DNA of 64,000 nt from an uncultured Lachnospiraceae bacterium (lineage in GTDB: Bacteria; Bacillota; Clostridia; Lachnospirales; Lachnospiraceae): positions 1 through 64,000 of the forward strand of contig URUY01000004.1 in NCBI GenBank assembly GCA_900551115.1, written 5' to 3'. The translations under genes and the position numbers were made by a program. Below, in pieces: positions 51,099 to 60,833 of this stretch; position 1 is the stretch's first letter; each line of letters opens with the position of its first letter. Under the pieces are notes generated by a model. That model did not search any database. It was not told where the DNA came from and was given only the letters and a program-made list of their open reading frames with translations.

Positions 51099-52100
51099 AT
51101 GGTACGATTGAAGGATATTGCAAAAGAATGTAATTTATCGGTGTCACAGGTTTCCCGGGCGTTAAACGGATACAGTGACGTTAATGCCGAAACGAAAAAA
51201 CAAGTGCAGGAAGTAGCATTAAAGCTTGGATATGTAAAAAATATCAATGCGCAGATTCTGGCAACAAACTCATCAAATCAGATTGCGATTATAATAAATG
51301 GTATTGATGATTACCAAAATACAGAACCTACGATTGCGCTTGATCTTATGAGGGGTGTAAATAAATATTCAAAGCAGATCGGATACGAAACTGTCGTATA
51401 TTTGAATGAGGATACAGCTTTATCCTATTTGAATTTTTGCATGCAAAGAGGTCTGATGGGCGTAATTTTATATGGGGCGGATTATGAGAGAAATAATTTC
51501 AAAGAGATTATTGCCTCAGATTTTCCGTGCGTTGTAATTGATATACCGATTGAAGGAAAAAATAAAGGCTGTGTAATTGTAAATAATATTTATTATTCTA
51601 CACAGGCAGTAAAGCAAATGCTTGGGAAAGGCAAAAGAAATATTGCGATGCTGTCCGGGCATGGACTGTCGATTGTAGAAGAAGAACGCAGAATCGGATA
51701 TGAAATGGCATTAAAGTCTGCAGGACGGAAGGTGCGGAACGAGTGGATTGTAAAAGCCGGGTTCGACCTTGAAAAAGCACGAATTGCGACACTGGCACTT
51801 TTGAAAGAGTATCCGGAAATAGACGCTATATTCTGTGCAAATGACCAGATGGCTCTCGGAGCAATCGATGCACTGAATAGTTTAAATAAAACGATTCCCG
51901 GAGATGTATCTATTTTCGGGTTTGACGGGATTGTACTTACAAAGTATTCAACCCCGCCGCTGTCCACGATTAAACAGGATAATTTACAAAAAGGCTACAG
52001 TGCCGCAAAGCTGCTGTGCAATATTTTAAAAGGGAACAAATCGGAACAAACAATAGTGGTTCCCTGTGAAATGATTATTCGTGAATCAAGTGCGTCTTGA
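51099..52100 (+). CDS. LacI-family transcriptional regulator
   Basis: A 333-residue sugar-responsive repressor. HTH at 1-50: MVRLKDIAKECNLSVSQVSRALNGYSDVNAETKKQVQEVA, with the hinge helix LGYVKNINAQILAT. The remainder is a periplasmic-binding-type effector domain ending VSIFGFDGIVLTKYSTPPLSTIKQDN. I take ATG 51099, which gives the family start; the ribosome site is weak. It is convergent with and overlaps the GH63-like gene by 26 bases. Its likely targets are the related palindromes at 53939-53956 and 54079-54096 in front of the two sugar operons next door. Confidence 0.93.
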   Translation: MVRLKDIAKECNLSVSQVSRALNGYSDVNAETKKQVQEVALKLGYVKNINAQILATNSSNQIAIIINGIDDYQNTEPTIALDLMRGVNKYSKQIGYETVVYLNEDTALSYLNFCMQRGLMGVILYGADYERNNFKEIIASDFPCVVIDIPIEGKNKGCVIVNNIYYSTQAVKQMLGKGKRNIAMLSGHGLSIVEEERRIGYEMALKSAGRKVRNEWIVKAGFDLEKARIATLALLKEYPEIDAIFCANDQMALGAIDALNSLNKTIPGDVSIFGFDGIVLTKYSTPPLSTIKQDNLQKGYSAAKLLCNILKGNKSEQTIVVPCEMIIRESSAS

Positions 52101-53874
52101 TATTCAGGAGAATGGCCGCGGTCCAGCCCTGCTGTCTGCCGCCCATTCCTTCACCGGTTTTTGAATTAAAGACTTCACTGATTCGCCGGTCTTTTAAAAT
52201 CATATTATAGAGACGGTTGGAGGCAATGGAAGCTTCTTTGCTAAAGCCATATTTTTTCAGAAGCTCCAGCATAAAATAAGCTATTGGCATCCAGGTCGGA
52301 CCACGCCACCATTTATCCGGATAATATTCGGGCTCATCATAGGCCAGGGAAGGGAACGGAATATCCCCAAAAAATTTGTTTGGACTTAGCAGGTAGGAGG
52401 AAATCATTTTGACAGCCTGCGGTTCTGGCAAAACATCTGTAAATAACGGAAGAAAGCAGGCAGGAGTTTGATAAGGGAGCTGCTCACCTGTCTCTACTAA
52501 AACATCTTTAAAGATATTTTCTGCTGGGTCATATAAAAGATCCAGCATTTTTTGACGATAATTTTGCGCTTTTTCTTTTAATTCGAGAGAAAGCTCTGTT
52601 TTTCCCAGCATGGCTGCCATTTCTGCACAGGCAGTCATTTGTGTGTAAAGATAAGTGTTAATATCGCAGGGAAGGATAGCGCCCCTGTCAAAGCGGGGAG
52701 TATCATCCCATCCGGTTTCATACGGGTTAAAGCTGCATACCAGACCGTAAGGCGTCATTCGGTGGGTGAGCCACCAGTGTGTGTTTTTCATGAGGGGTTC
52801 TAAAATTTCGCCGGCCAATGCAAGATCATTTCTTGCCTTAATAAGTTTTAGGGCAGCCCATCCGATTAAAGGCGGCTGTGTTTCCATGGGACGAATCCAG
52901 GTAGAACATAAAAAGTGAGCCATTTTTCCATCTGGGCGAAGGTTATCGGTCAATACCAAAACAGAGTCGCGGGCAATTTGGGAATCCATAAACTCGTATG
53001 CCAGATTCTGAAAAAAGGTATCCCATAAAAATACACAGGGATAACTGCCGCGGTTTGGAAAGCCGGAGATTCTGTTTTCCAGATATCCGGGCGCAATACA
53101 GCAGTTTGATATCAAAGAAAAGACACAGGAAGCAAGCGTCAGCTGCTCTTCTTTGGTATCCTTGTCCGAAAAAACAGCAAGCTTTCCGATTGCCTTTTGA
53201 AACCAGTCGAAGGTTGCCTTTTCTGCAGCTGCTGTATCGAGCGGAGCTTTTGTTAGCAGGTGAAGAATATCAGAATTTGAAATGCTTAAAAGATTACAGG
53301 AAAAGGCTATTAAAATCCTGCCACTTGCATCAGGTTCGATAAGAAGCGCATCGCTGATACCGTTGCCCTTTAAGATATTGCCGTTTATTACCTTAACCCC
53401 AAGGATAATAGGAGTAAACATATCCGGGTCACGGGAGTCGCCGTCTCCTAAATATCCATGGAATAAACAGGAAGAGGATGCGGCATCATATTCCTGATAA
53501 CAATGTGAAAGAACCTCATATTCTTTCTTATAAAAGGAAAAAGAGCAATTCCCGATTTTATTGCAGTCAACTATAAAAGAGTTTCTGTCATAAAAACGGA
53601 TATTGCAGGTACCGGTTTCAAAAACCTGAGAAATGCCTAAAACTCCATGCTCCTGACTTATGCATCGGGAAGAGGCTTTAAAAAAGGCAGGTCCGATGTT
53701 TCTTGTTTTTCTGTTATAGTGCAAATTCAAAAAATCAATGCCGCCTTCGTCTGAAAAGCTCAATCCGATATCAGAATAGAATGGACTGAAGGATTCCATA
53801 TAATGTGAAAAACTTAATTTGTTCTGCAATAATGCAACGCATTTTTGCGCGGTATCCGGTGAACTGCTTTGCAT
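52075..53874 (-). CDS. GH63-like (alpha/alpha)6-barrel alpha-glycosidase
   Basis: A 599-residue intracellular enzyme without signal peptide. An N-terminal beta domain (1-220) is followed by an (alpha/alpha)6 barrel with PNRGSYPCVFLWDTFFQNLAYEF, FNPYETGWDDTPRFD and DKWWRGPTWMPIAYFMLELLKKYGF, the motifs of the GH63 and related trehalase-like glucosidases. The likely catalytic acid is the Asp in the GWDDTPRFD segment or close by, and the base lies near the C-terminus. It should release a sugar from an alpha-glycoside taken up by the nearby ABC importer. Strong RBS AGGAGGAG. Divergent from the GH65 operon and carrying a related operator. Confidence 0.82.
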   Translation of the reverse strand: MQSSSPDTAQKCVALLQNKLSFSHYMESFSPFYSDIGLSFSDEGGIDFLNLHYNRKTRNIGPAFFKASSRCISQEHGVLGISQVFETGTCNIRFYDRNSFIVDCNKIGNCSFSFYKKEYEVLSHCYQEYDAASSSCLFHGYLGDGDSRDPDMFTPIILGVKVINGNILKGNGISDALLIEPDASGRILIAFSCNLLSISNSDILHLLTKAPLDTAAAEKATFDWFQKAIGKLAVFSDKDTKEEQLTLASCVFSLISNCCIAPGYLENRISGFPNRGSYPCVFLWDTFFQNLAYEFMDSQIARDSVLVLTDNLRPDGKMAHFLCSTWIRPMETQPPLIGWAALKLIKARNDLALAGEILEPLMKNTHWWLTHRMTPYGLVCSFNPYETGWDDTPRFDRGAILPCDINTYLYTQMTACAEMAAMLGKTELSLELKEKAQNYRQKMLDLLYDPAENIFKDVLVETGEQLPYQTPACFLPLFTDVLPEPQAVKMISSYLLSPNKFFGDIPFPSLAYDEPEYYPDKWWRGPTWMPIAYFMLELLKKYGFSKEASIASNRLYNMILKDRRISEVFNSKTGEGMGGRQQGWTAAILLNIKTHLIHE

Positions 53875-53916
53875 AATACTCCTCCTTACAGGTTTATTTG
53901 TTTATTATAGATGCTT

Positions 53917-53956
53917 ATTATAGAACCATCAAAAGGAATATGCAAGCGTTTTGGAA
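53917..53956 (-). promoter_or_regulatory. Promoter and LacI-type operator of the GH63-like gene
   Basis: On the minus strand TTGCAT (53940-53945), 17-base spacer, TATAAT (53917-53922). The half-palindrome TGCAAGCGTTTTGGAA (53941-53956) overlaps the -35 box and matches 13 of 18 positions of the perfect operator at 54079-54096. Confidence 0.6.
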
Positions 53957-53971
53957 AAAATAGGAGACAAA

Positions 53972-54034
53972 ATGCAGTCATTGTTAATTGTATTAAAAAG
54001 AAGTGTCATTATATTGTGTAAAATATACAATTGA
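53972..54034 (+). CDS. 20-codon leader frame on a duplicated operator-ribosome-site module
   Basis: A frame starting MQSLLIVLKRSVIILCKIYN with AGGAGA well placed before its ATG. Its start region (GTTTTGGAAAAAATAGGAGACAA then AATGC.TCATT) copies the start region of the GH65 gene 138 bases later, operator included. Its stop falls in the GH65 promoter -35 box. It may be a leftover of a tandem duplication rather than a working peptide. Confidence 0.25.
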   Translation: MQSLLIVLKRSVIILCKIYN

Positions 54035-54096
54035 CAGATATATTACTTTGATATATCATGATAATAAACAAAAAATTATTCCAAAGCGCTTTGGAA
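54031..54096 (+). promoter_or_regulatory. Promoter and perfect 18-bp LacI-type operator of the GH65 operon
   Basis: TTGACA (54031-54036), 17-base spacer, TATCAT (54054-54059). The operator TTCCAAAGCGCTTTGGAA (54079-54096) is a perfect palindrome just downstream of the start of transcription and 13 bases before the ATG, well placed for repression by the LacI protein encoded at 51099. Confidence 0.75.
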
Positions 54097-54109
54097 AAAA
54101 GGAGACAAA

Positions 54110-56455
54110 ATGCTATCATTTCCTTGTAACGATAAGTACCCCTCAAGATGGCTAATTAAAGAGGATGACTGGAGAATCAGTACACAGAGGAGAATTGAAT
54201 CTATATTTTCTCTTGGCAATGGTTATATGGGTGTACGTTCTGCGGCAGAAGAATCCTATAAAGAGCAGAAAAGAGGAACCTTTGTATCGGGGACCTTTGA
54301 TAAATTTGAACCCCAGGAGGTTACCGAGTTACCAAATGTACCAGATCAGATGAATATTGAATTATATGAAAATGCCTTGCCGGTTAAGCTGGTGGAGAAC
54401 AGCAAAGCAAACAGCTACCTGTTAAATTTATACAATGGGACAGCAGTACGTACGGCACAGTTTAAAACCGGTGACGGAGTGGAACTAAACACCATATTCA
54501 CAAGATATGTCTCAAAAGCAGATTTACATCTGTTTGCACAGAAAATGGAGATTACGGCTTCCAAAGATGTGGTAATAAGTGTGAAATGCGGGATTGACGG
54601 AGAGATAACCAATACGGGCGCGCAGCATTTCGGTTCCCGGGAGAAAATGATTTATGGGACCGATACCTTACAGGCATTTTATGAAACCTTACAGTCTCAT
54701 ATACTGTTTTGCTTAAGATCCAGCTTTGCATGGAAAAAGAACGGTGAGAGCATGGATGTAAACGGACAGTTAGAGATTACCTCACGTTCAGTCTACTTTA
54801 ATTTTTCACTGGCATTAAAGGCGGGCGAAACATATTCCTTAGAAAAAATAAACAGCATTTATACATCTGTTGATAAGGAATTTGAAAATAAGGATTTTAC
54901 TCAGATAAAAGAGGAGTCGCTGATTCTTCATAACGAAAGTGCAGCAAACGGATTTGAAGCGGGCCTGCAGGAAAGTGAAAAAGAGTGGAAGAAGTTTTGG
55001 GACAATCATGATATCCGTATTGCCTCTAAGGACATTACAGACCAGATTGCCGTAAGATATGCAATTTTTCATATGGCAGTTATGACCCCGGCTCATGATA
55101 ACCGGATGAACATCGGGGCAAAGGGACTGAGCGGAGAAGGATATAAGGGACACACCTTTTGGGATACAGAAATATTCCTTCTTCCGTTCTGGATAGAGAC
55201 AGAACCGCAGGTTGCCAGAAGCCTTTTGGAATACCGCTATTTATCTTTGGAAGGGGCTCGCAGCAAGGCCAGGGAAAACGGTTATCTCGGTGCAATGTAT
55301 CCGTGGGAAAGCGCATGGGTAACGGACGGGGAAGCGACCCCCAAATGGGGAGCTGCGGATGTTGTTACCGGAAAGCCGCTTCCAATCATATGCGGAGATA
55401 TAGAACAGCATATTACCTGTGATGTTGCTTACGGTGTCTGGTATTACTATCAGATGACCGGAGACAAGGATTTCATGGAAAAATGCGGCTATGAGATTAT
55501 CTTTGATACGGCAATTTACTGGCAGAGCCGGTGGGAATGGGTTTCAGAGAATAACAGGTATGAAATATTAAATGTAATCGGACCGGATGAATATTCCGAG
55601 CATGTAAATAATAATGCTTATACAAATCATATGAGTGCCTGGAATGTCCGACTTGCAATTTCGTATTTCAAAGAGCTGCAGGAAAAAGAACCAAAGCTTT
55701 TTAAACAGCTTGAAGAAAAGCTGCATTTGTCTGATTACTATCCGCTGTGGGTGGAGAAGGTGGAGAAGCTGTATCTTCCGGCATTTAATGAGGAAGGCCT
55801 GCTGCCGCAGGACGATGCCTATCTGACGCTTCCGGCCATTGATATTGAAAAATACAAGACCAGTAAGACGAGAGCGGATATTATTAAAGACTATAATATG
55901 GAGCAGATTTCACAGCTGCAGGTTGCAAAGCAGGCAGATGTACTGGCATTGCTGTATCTGAGAAATGATTTGGGTGATTATACCAAAAAGAAAATTAATT
56001 TTGATTATTACGAGAAACGTTGTTTGCATGATTCTTCTCTCAGTTACGCAATTCATTCCATACTTGCCTGTGATTTTGAGGAAAATCAGCTGTCACTGGA
56101 TTTATTTAACAAGGCAAAGCAGATTGACTTAAATGACAATCCAAAATCTTCAGTTGACGGAATCCATGCCGCTTCCATGGGCGGGGTATGGCAGTGTGTC
56201 GTACACGGATTCGGCGGACTGCGGTATGTAGATGAAGCGACAATCCGAATCGAACCGCATCTGCCGGAAATATGGGAGGAATTATCTTATTGTATTTCCT
56301 GGCACGGAGCAGAGATTGAAGTGTGTGTAGATAAAGAAAAGATTAAAGTGTGCAGCAGCAAACAGTTACCGGGGCTTTCAATTGTTTCAAACGGAAATAA
56401 GTTCTCTTTGGAAGAGGAGATTGTGATTCCGCTTCTGCATGAAAGAAAGAATTAG
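54110..56455 (+). CDS. GH65 disaccharide phosphorylase (kojibiose/nigerose/maltose type)
   Basis: A 781-residue cytoplasmic enzyme that cleaves an alpha-glucoside with phosphate to give beta-glucose 1-phosphate and a sugar. N-terminal beta domain with SIFSLGNGYMGVRS; barrel with GHTFWDTEIFLLPF and GPDEYSEHVNNNAYTN, where Glu494 is the expected general acid; later KQADVLALLY, HDSSLSYAIHSILA and HAASMGGVWQCVVHGFGG, which hold phosphate contacts in the family. Exact linkage cannot be read. The beta-phosphoglucomutase at 60834 would process the product, which strongly supports phosphorolysis. First gene of the operon; RBS AAAGGAGA. Confidence 0.92.
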   Translation: MLSFPCNDKYPSRWLIKEDDWRISTQRRIESIFSLGNGYMGVRSAAEESYKEQKRGTFVSGTFDKFEPQEVTELPNVPDQMNIELYENALPVKLVENSKANSYLLNLYNGTAVRTAQFKTGDGVELNTIFTRYVSKADLHLFAQKMEITASKDVVISVKCGIDGEITNTGAQHFGSREKMIYGTDTLQAFYETLQSHILFCLRSSFAWKKNGESMDVNGQLEITSRSVYFNFSLALKAGETYSLEKINSIYTSVDKEFENKDFTQIKEESLILHNESAANGFEAGLQESEKEWKKFWDNHDIRIASKDITDQIAVRYAIFHMAVMTPAHDNRMNIGAKGLSGEGYKGHTFWDTEIFLLPFWIETEPQVARSLLEYRYLSLEGARSKARENGYLGAMYPWESAWVTDGEATPKWGAADVVTGKPLPIICGDIEQHITCDVAYGVWYYYQMTGDKDFMEKCGYEIIFDTAIYWQSRWEWVSENNRYEILNVIGPDEYSEHVNNNAYTNHMSAWNVRLAISYFKELQEKEPKLFKQLEEKLHLSDYYPLWVEKVEKLYLPAFNEEGLLPQDDAYLTLPAIDIEKYKTSKTRADIIKDYNMEQISQLQVAKQADVLALLYLRNDLGDYTKKKINFDYYEKRCLHDSSLSYAIHSILACDFEENQLSLDLFNKAKQIDLNDNPKSSVDGIHAASMGGVWQCVVHGFGGLRYVDEATIRIEPHLPEIWEELSYCISWHGAEIEVCVDKEKIKVCSSKQLPGLSIVSNGNKFSLEEEIVIPLLHERKN

Positions 56456-56495
56456 AATCTGTTGGCGTGCTTGTTACGCGGGAAGGAGAGTACTT

Positions 56496-57386
56496 ATGCA
56501 TAAGTTTAGCAAAAAGATTGTACCGTATGTATTTTTGTTTCCGTTCTTATGTGCCTCTGCTGTTTTTACCTTTATACCGGTATGTTACAGCTTGTATATC
56601 AGTCTTCATGAATTTTCTTTTCTCAATGTCAGTAACAGCGCATTTGTAGGGCTGGAAAATTATAAGGATGTATTTTCGGATCCGGTATTTAGGAAAGCAC
56701 TGTTAAATTCCGTGAAATATCTGTTTGCGATAGTTCCGAGCCTGATTATTATTTCGCTGTTACTGGCAGTACTGCTGAACAGCAAGATTAAATGCAGGGC
56801 ATTTTTCAGAAGTGCATTTTATCTGCCGTATGTAGTATCACCGGTTGCAATGGGTGTTGTTGCAGTACAGTTGTTTGCAAAAGATAATTTTATTGTCCAG
56901 TTTACCAAAATGCTTGGTATGAAGGGCGCATCCTGGCATACGATGGCTCCATATGCATTCTGGCTGGTAGTTATTGTGGTAGTCTGGTCTCAGATTGGTT
57001 TCTACATGGTGCTATATTTAACCGGTCTGCAGAATATTCCATCGGAATTATATGAGGCTTCCGCAATTGACGGCGCAAATAAATTCCAGCAGTTTTTTCG
57101 TATTACGGTGCCGCAGCTTAGCAACACAACGATACTGGTGCTGTTTATGACGGTATTAAATACGCTTCAGTTATATGACCACCCGTATGTAATTTCATCA
57201 ACGGGTCTTGCGACTCCGGGCAGCCCGGGCGATACGACCCTGACGATGGTTATGTATCTGTATAACAGGGGCTTCCGTTATCGCGAATTTGGTCCTGCGA
57301 GTGCCGCAGCATTTATAGTATTCTGTATTATTTTTGTATTTACTGTTTTGCAGAATGTCATTACGAAAAAGGTGGTGAAAGAATGA
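56496..57386 (+). CDS. ABC sugar transporter permease, first subunit
   Basis: A 296-residue permease with six helices. Typical opening KKIVPYVFLFPFLCASAVFTFIPVCYSLYISL and the EAA loop IPSELYEASAIDGANKFQQFFRITVPQLSN that docks the ATPase. Family of carbohydrate uptake (CUT1) importers like MsmF/MalF. ATG 56496 has AAGGAGAG upstream; the longer frame from 56439 overlaps the GH65 end. It overlaps the next gene by four bases. The ATPase subunit is not in the window and is probably a shared one (MsmX type). Confidence 0.93.
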   Translation: MHKFSKKIVPYVFLFPFLCASAVFTFIPVCYSLYISLHEFSFLNVSNSAFVGLENYKDVFSDPVFRKALLNSVKYLFAIVPSLIIISLLLAVLLNSKIKCRAFFRSAFYLPYVVSPVAMGVVAVQLFAKDNFIVQFTKMLGMKGASWHTMAPYAFWLVVIVVVWSQIGFYMVLYLTGLQNIPSELYEASAIDGANKFQQFFRITVPQLSNTTILVLFMTVLNTLQLYDHPYVISSTGLATPGSPGDTTLTMVMYLYNRGFRYREFGPASAAAFIVFCIIFVFTVLQNVITKKVVKE

Positions 57387-58201
57387 GCAGAATAAAAAAG
57401 ACTTTAGCTTATATTATTTTGTTTGCTATTACGCTGATTATTTTGTTTCCGTTTTTCTGGACATTGTATGCGGCAAGTGTGACAGACGATGTATTCATCA
57501 ATTCACCGATTTTTCAAAAAGGGAAATACAGCATTGACAATTTCCTTTATATTCTCAGGCGGGGTGAGATAACTACATGGTTTTTTAACAGCTTATTTGT
57601 AGTAACAGCGATTACGCTGGCAAATTTACTGATTAATACAATGGCGGGATATGCGCTGGCAAGATTTGAGTTTAAAGGAAAGAAAGCGGCTTTTGTTTAC
57701 GTTACGGGAATCATGATGATTCCGGCACAGGTGCTGACAATTCCGATTTTCCTTGTTGTCAGCAAGATGAATTTACTGAATACCTATGCAGCATTGATTC
57801 TGCCGTTCATTTTCAGTCCCTTTGGCACTTTCCTGATGCGTCAGTATTTCCTGGGCTTTCCGAAGGAAATAGAAGAGGCTGCCAAAATCGACGGTATGGG
57901 TGAATATGCTACGTTTTTTAAACTGGCGCTGCCCCTTTCCAAAAATGCATTGATGACACAGGCAATCTTTATTTTCCTGTGGAACTGGAACAGCTTTATG
58001 CTTCCGAGTATTTTGGTCAACAGACCGGAAAAGTTTACGTTACCATTAGGTATTTATCAGATTACCAACACACAATATACTACTTCGGTTACAAAATCGA
58101 TGGCAGGTGCTACCCTGTCCTTAATACCGACAATTGTATTTTATTTCATTTTCCAAAAGAAACTTATTAATAATGAAATAAATTCTGCGGTAAAAGGATA
58201 G
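57383..58201 (+). CDS. ABC sugar transporter permease, second subunit
   Basis: A 272-residue CUT1 permease (MsmG/MalG type), six helices: LAYIILFAITLIILFPFFWTLYAA at the start, NTMAGYALARFEFKGKKAAF, and the EAA loop FPKEIEEAAKIDGMGEYATFFKLALPLSKNA. Pairs with the previous subunit to form the channel. ATGA overlap with the upstream gene shows coupling. Confidence 0.94.
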   Translation: MSRIKKTLAYIILFAITLIILFPFFWTLYAASVTDDVFINSPIFQKGKYSIDNFLYILRRGEITTWFFNSLFVVTAITLANLLINTMAGYALARFEFKGKKAAFVYVTGIMMIPAQVLTIPIFLVVSKMNLLNTYAALILPFIFSPFGTFLMRQYFLGFPKEIEEAAKIDGMGEYATFFKLALPLSKNALMTQAIFIFLWNWNSFMLPSILVNRPEKFTLPLGIYQITNTQYTTSVTKSMAGATLSLIPTIVFYFIFQKKLINNEINSAVKG

Positions 58202-58237
58202 CGAAAATAAAATAAAAAAAGAAAAGAGGAAAAAGGT

Positions 58238-59512
58238 ATGAGAAACAAAATGAAAAAATTGCTTTGTGTTATGATGGCAGCATGTATGACTTTCAGCTTA
58301 GCGGCATGTTCCAAAACTGAGAGCAAGGACCCGGTTGAGCCCCAGGGCACAACTGCAACGGAAGGATCAGAAACAACGGCAGAGCAGCCAAAAGAAAAAG
58401 CTGAGATTACAATGGCAATTGAAGCTACCGGTGATATTCCGGAAGAATTCCAGAAACAGGTTGACCGTTTTAATGCACAGAGTGAGCTTGCAAATGTATC
58501 TATTATAACCTATGCGGGCGGAGAAGCTTATACAACGGCAATTACCGGACAGATTGCCGGACAGGTTGCTCCTGACATTATTTGGATGAACGGCGGTGTA
58601 ACAACACAGGAATATGCAAAGAATGATGTTATTATTCCCCTTGACGACTTATTAGGTGACATTATTCCTGGCTTTGAGCAGGGTCTTATGGATTCCTTCC
58701 GAGTTGACGGAACCGTTTATGGTATTCCCAAGGATTACAATACCACCGTTTTATTCTATAACAAAGACATGTTAGAGGCGCAGAATCTGGCAGTTCCGAC
58801 TACGATGGATGAATTTCTGGCTGCAGTTGAGGCATGTACAACGGATGATGTATATGGCTTTGGCTGTGCAAGCAGCATTAACTATCTCTATCCGTTCATG
58901 GCTACCATGGGTGCGGACTTTGTAAATGCAGACGGCTCTATTGATACGGAGAAACTGCAGTCTGAAGAACACAAGCAGGCACTGGCTACATTTAAAGAGC
59001 TGTTTGATAATGAGCAGGCAACAACACCTTTCCTTGCAGGCGCAGGATGGGACGGCGAGCTTTTTGGTAACGGACAGGTTGCAATGCTTTATGCAGGAAG
59101 CTGGGTTACCAGTGTAATTACAGATTTGGAAAAAGGCGGCGTAGCACCTCTTCCGGTACAAAACGGAGATTATTCCATGTTATTTGTAGCCGGCTGGGGA
59201 ATTACCAGGCAGTGTGAAAATCCGGAAGCTGCAGCAGAATTTATTCGTTTCATCTCCAGTGATGAAGAACTTGTAGAAGGAAATAAGACCGGTATCATTG
59301 GTCTGCCTCCCACAACCTCCGCAATGGACAAGCTGATTGAAGAGAAGGAGGATGATCCGTTCTTACCGGTGTATCGTGAAATCGTTGACGGCGGCGTTCC
59401 GTTTACTCTGATTGAAGAGAAATTCATCGAATCTTACAACAAAGCTTTTGAAAACTATATCTACAGCAATGAGTCTATAGATAAAACGATTGAAGACATG
59501 TTAAACTGGTAA
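58238..59512 (+). CDS. ABC sugar transporter solute-binding lipoprotein
   Basis: A 424-residue lipoprotein: signal MKKLLCVMMAACMTFSLAACSKTESK with lipobox Cys, a Thr/Glu linker, then the extracellular-binding-protein family 1 fold with QIAGQVAPDIIWMNGGVTTQEYAKND, DGTVYGIPKDYNTTVLFYNKDMLE and GNGQVAMLYAGSWV. It catches the sugar outside and hands it to the two permeases. RBS AGAGGAAAAAGG. Confidence 0.95.
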   Translation: MRNKMKKLLCVMMAACMTFSLAACSKTESKDPVEPQGTTATEGSETTAEQPKEKAEITMAIEATGDIPEEFQKQVDRFNAQSELANVSIITYAGGEAYTTAITGQIAGQVAPDIIWMNGGVTTQEYAKNDVIIPLDDLLGDIIPGFEQGLMDSFRVDGTVYGIPKDYNTTVLFYNKDMLEAQNLAVPTTMDEFLAAVEACTTDDVYGFGCASSINYLYPFMATMGADFVNADGSIDTEKLQSEEHKQALATFKELFDNEQATTPFLAGAGWDGELFGNGQVAMLYAGSWVTSVITDLEKGGVAPLPVQNGDYSMLFVAGWGITRQCENPEAAAEFIRFISSDEELVEGNKTGIIGLPPTTSAMDKLIEEKEDDPFLPVYREIVDGGVPFTLIEEKFIESYNKAFENYIYSNESIDKTIEDMLNW

Positions 59513-59536
59513 ATTTAAGGCAGGAGGAACGTCTTT

Positions 59537-60722
59537 ATGTATGAAACAATATTTCCGGCAGGATGGGGACTGACAAGACCGGATCCGAAGAATCCCAAAA
59601 TTCAGGAAGCCTTTGGCTGTTCTTTGGATGAACTTGAATTAAGAGCAAAAAAACTGTGTATACAGCTTTTTGGAAACCTTATTTGACCATGAAGAAAAAG
59701 GCTTAAAACACTATTATCGTGCAGATAAGAAGTACTACTCAATACTGGACAGCGGTAACTTTTTGATGGCAATCAATTATTTAACCATTTATGACTTAAC
59801 AAAGGATGAGCTTATGCTCCAGAGAGCTGAGGATTGCTTTAAGTGGGCGTATAATAACTGTACGGAAAATCATCCGATGTTTACCTGGCAGGGCGGAGTC
59901 CGCTGCGGTCAGAAGCCCAATGAGCTTTTTGTAAAGTACACCGGAGATGCATTCTTGACCTGTGTTGCCCTTTACCGCAGAACCAATAACAAGGAATACC
60001 TGTTTTATATCCAGCAGTTCCATAACTTCTTTAAACAGGCAAAGAAAAACGGATTTAAGTACAAATTTGAAACAAACAATTATACATGGAGTGATACAGG
60101 TTATGTGTGGCGTTCCTTTGGCTTTCCTGTTGTTTGTTACATTGAATTGTACGAAGCTACCAATGATGAGACATGGCTTAAAGAAGCAATTACCTGGGCT
60201 GACCACGGCCTGACTATGCAGCATGAAAACGGATGCTTCTACTTACTGGATGGTGAGTTTTGGAATTCTGACCTTACAGCTCCGGAAATCAGAGGATTGG
60301 TCTTCCTGTACGAAATTACCGGAGAAGAGAAATATCTGACTGCTGCGGAGAGATATGCAGACTGGCTGATTGCGCATCAGAATGAAGATGGTTCCTGGCC
60401 GATTGGTATTGATACGGACGACTTTGTATGCGCTCCCAATATCGGTCCCGGCGATATGCCTAATATTGCAATGTCACTTTTGAGACTGCATATGGTAACG
60501 AAAAAAGATAAATATCTTGACTCGGTTATTAAGGCAGAACGTTATTCCTTAAGCTTACAGGCTTTGGAAGGCGGAAAGTACCCGTTATATCTTGATGATA
60601 AGAGTGTAAAATGGGGATTCTGGTCATGGGATCCGCTTCATGATATTACACTTTCCGGAGACCAGACGGTGCATCATATCAGAGGCATGCTGTTTGTTTC
60701 CTATTATCTTGGAAGCTTATAA
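59537..60722 (+). pseudogene. (alpha/alpha)6-barrel glycoside hydrolase-like gene, frameshifted near its 5' end
   Basis: From ATG 59537 (behind AGGAGGAACG) the frame reads MYETIFPAGWGLTRPDPKNP and continues to ELELRAKKLC, then stops at 59684-59686. The long remainder (about 350 codons to 60722) is in the +1 frame. The shift lies at a run of seven A (59647-59653); with six A the join reads RAKNCVYSFLETLFDHEEKGL without a stop. The body has helical-barrel repeats (DSGNFLMAINYLTIYDLT, RAEDCFKWAYNN, GDAFLTCVALYRRTNN, AERYADWLIAHQNEDGSWP) as in six-hairpin glycosidases. No catalytic call is possible. It may be a true mutation, a base-call error in the A run, or slippage. The downstream part could start at TTG 59670 on its own, but without a ribosome site. 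Confidence 0.7.
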
Positions 60723-60833
60723 CAAAAATATATTTACAATACCTTGCATAGAACATTATGCAGGGTATTGTTTTATAAAGCAGGGAAAAAAGTAATTTAT
60801 TACGCTGTATTCGGCATAGAAATGAGGATTAAA

